A stretch of DNA of 22,509 bases from CAYONM01 sp964405325 (lineage in GTDB: Bacteria > Planctomycetota > UBA11346), in NCBI GenBank assembly GCA_964405325.1, contig CAYONM010000035.1, positions 1-22,509 on the forward strand, in the 5' to 3' direction. A program made the translations under genes and the position numbers. This document shows positions 21,523 through 22,509 of this stretch, one piece after another. The notes beneath the pieces were generated by a model. That model saw only the letters and a list, made by a program, of their open reading frames with translations, had not been told where the DNA came from and searched no databases. Numbering within the stretch: the first letter of the stretch is position 1; each line of letters starts with the position of its first letter.

Positions 21523-22509
21523 ATGCTCAGCACCATCCGCCCGTCCCGTCACAGCACCGGTCCCGATCTCGAGGCCGAATTGATGACCTGCGCCCTCTGC
21601 CGCAGCGCCAGTCTGCCCGACGTGGAGACCCACTTCGAACCCGCGCTGCTGGAACTGGCCGACCGTCGTTACCGGGGTCTGGCCTTGCAGGAAACGCTGC
21701 TGATCGCCGCCCAGGCCAACGGCCACCGCGAACGCCATCTGCGCGTGGATATCGGCGGCGCCCTGCACGCCGCATTCAGCAGCACCCGCTTGTCCGATAT
21801 TCTCTCCAGCGTTGCGAATAAATTCCTGCTCGCCGGCTTCACCGCCATCGAATCCGCCTGGCGCGAGATCGCCGCCATCCGCAGCGTGAACGACTTCAAA
21901 CCCGTGGAGAGCTACCGGCTCACCGGTGCCAACCAGTACCAGCGCGTGGCCCATGGCGGTGAGCTCACGCACGGCCGCCTGGGCGAGGAGCGCTACCACA
22001 ATCAGGCCGACACCTACGGGCGCATGCTGTCCATCACCCGCCAGGATCTGATCAACGATGATCTCGGCGCCCTGACCACGCCAGCCAAGCTCCTGGGTCG
22101 TGGTGCCGCCCTGGCACTGAATGAGGTCTTCTGGACCACCTTCCTGGAACAGAGCGATTTCTTCACGCTCGATAATGGCAACCTGATTGCTGGAACTGGC
22201 AGTGTCCTGAATATCGATGGTCTGACCACGGCGGAGGTCGCCTTCCTGGAAAAGCGCGACAGCGACGGCGCGCCCCTGGGCCTGGATCCGGCCATCCTCC
22301 TGGTGCCGCCGGCCCTGTCGGCGCAGGCGTTCACCCTGATGACCAGTCTGGAAGTCCGCTGCGGCACCGGCCCGAAAGCCTATCCCACCACCAACCCGCA
22401 CGCCGGCAAATTCCGCGTCGTGCGCTCGGTCTACCTGAGCACACCCTCCGTGCTCGGCGGCTCCGAAACCGCCTGGTATCTCCTGGCCAACCCACAGGAC
22501 GCCGCCGTG
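21523..22509 (+). CDS. phage major capsid protein (HK97-fold), partial at window end
   Basis: Open frame of 329 residues with no stop before the window ends. Typical capsid segments are STRLSDILSSVANKFLLAGF, VNDFKPVESYRLTG, VAHGGELTHGRLGEERY, the helix TYGRMLSITRQDLINDDLGA and PAKLLGRGAALALNEVFW. These match the capsid part of the prohead-protease/major-capsid fusion proteins I know from tailed phages and prophages. Here the protease half is not upstream; instead there is the higBA pair on the other strand. GGAG lies 8 bases before the ATG at 21523, so a stand-alone capsid gene is possible; an earlier in-frame ATG is at 21493. The alternative is a gene cut by a rearrangement. No other phage gene fits in the window. 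Confidence 0.82.
   Translation, partial: MLSTIRPSRHSTGPDLEAELMTCALCRSASLPDVETHFEPALLELADRRYRGLALQETLLIAAQANGHRERHLRVDIGGALHAAFSSTRLSDILSSVANKFLLAGFTAIESAWREIAAIRSVNDFKPVESYRLTGANQYQRVAHGGELTHGRLGEERYHNQADTYGRMLSITRQDLINDDLGALTTPAKLLGRGAALALNEVFWTTFLEQSDFFTLDNGNLIAGTGSVLNIDGLTTAEVAFLEKRDSDGAPLGLDPAILLVPPALSAQAFTLMTSLEVRCGTGPKAYPTTNPHAGKFRVVRSVYLSTPSVLGGSETAWYLLANPQDAAV

Noticed and set aside
21427..22401. Long minus-strand frame running upstream of the HigB-type toxin
   Set aside because: It is antisense to the capsid gene and has a glycine/glutamine-rich shadow composition; only the last 117 residues are family-like.

Overview
This is a GC-rich bacterial chromosome segment carrying about two dozen genes, mostly single-copy housekeeping and sugar-metabolism genes. 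The right-hand end is a compositionally different accessory region with toxin genes and phage-derived sequence. Three features suggest a member of the Planctomycetes/Verrucomicrobia/Lentisphaerae group or a deep-branching relative: an FHA-DUF4388 protein, a regulator of the XylR type (sugar-binding domain fused to an AraC HTH) next to intracellular glycosidases, and a HisA of the eukaryotic HIS6 type. This is an inference from gene types; no marker gene here fixes the taxonomy.

Left part (1-6,340). A membrane zinc metallopeptidase (YugP type) ends at a strong terminator. An endonuclease III gene overlaps a UbiA-family prenyltransferase gene by ATGA. A secreted FKBP prolyl isomerase is divergent from the HIS6-type hisA. 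A TIGR01777 epimerase with an extra N-terminal domain overlaps a HAD phosphatase.

Middle part (6,340-14,105). A minus-strand cluster holds an FHA-DUF4388 protein, a cytidine-deaminase-like enzyme coupled by TTGA, and a PfkB (adenosine-kinase-like) kinase. A plus-strand run holds a cyclophilin, an ADP-ribose-type NUDIX hydrolase, a phosphoglucose isomerase, a methyltransferase, and an unrecognised membrane-anchored acidic protein with a repeated leucine/aspartate motif. Two genes 7 kb apart (the PfkB gene and the acidic-protein gene) are each followed, starting at the base after the stop codon, by the same compound hairpin repeat. One copy carries a 156-bp MITE-like insertion; the other copy serves as the empty site.

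Right part (14,106-19,260). A minus-strand gene set (GH3 glycosidase, GH28 polygalacturonase-like enzyme, XylR/AraC regulator) looks like one carbohydrate-use unit. Neither enzyme has a visible signal peptide. A perfect inverted repeat, ACCAGTA-TTC-TACTGGT, lies just upstream of the first gene and is the best operator candidate.

Far right (about 19,560-22,509). An AT-richer segment carries what reads as the tip of a polymorphic toxin and its partner gene, both damaged. The toxin frame is cut by one in-frame TAG, and the small downstream gene by an apparent single-base deletion. Beyond it lie a HigBA-type toxin-antitoxin pair and the start of a phage major capsid gene that runs off the window.

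I saw no CRISPR array, complete insertion sequence, rRNA or tRNA. The strongest candidates for something undescribed are the post-stop-codon hairpin repeat with its nested MITE, the acidic repeat protein, and the split toxin/partner cassette.
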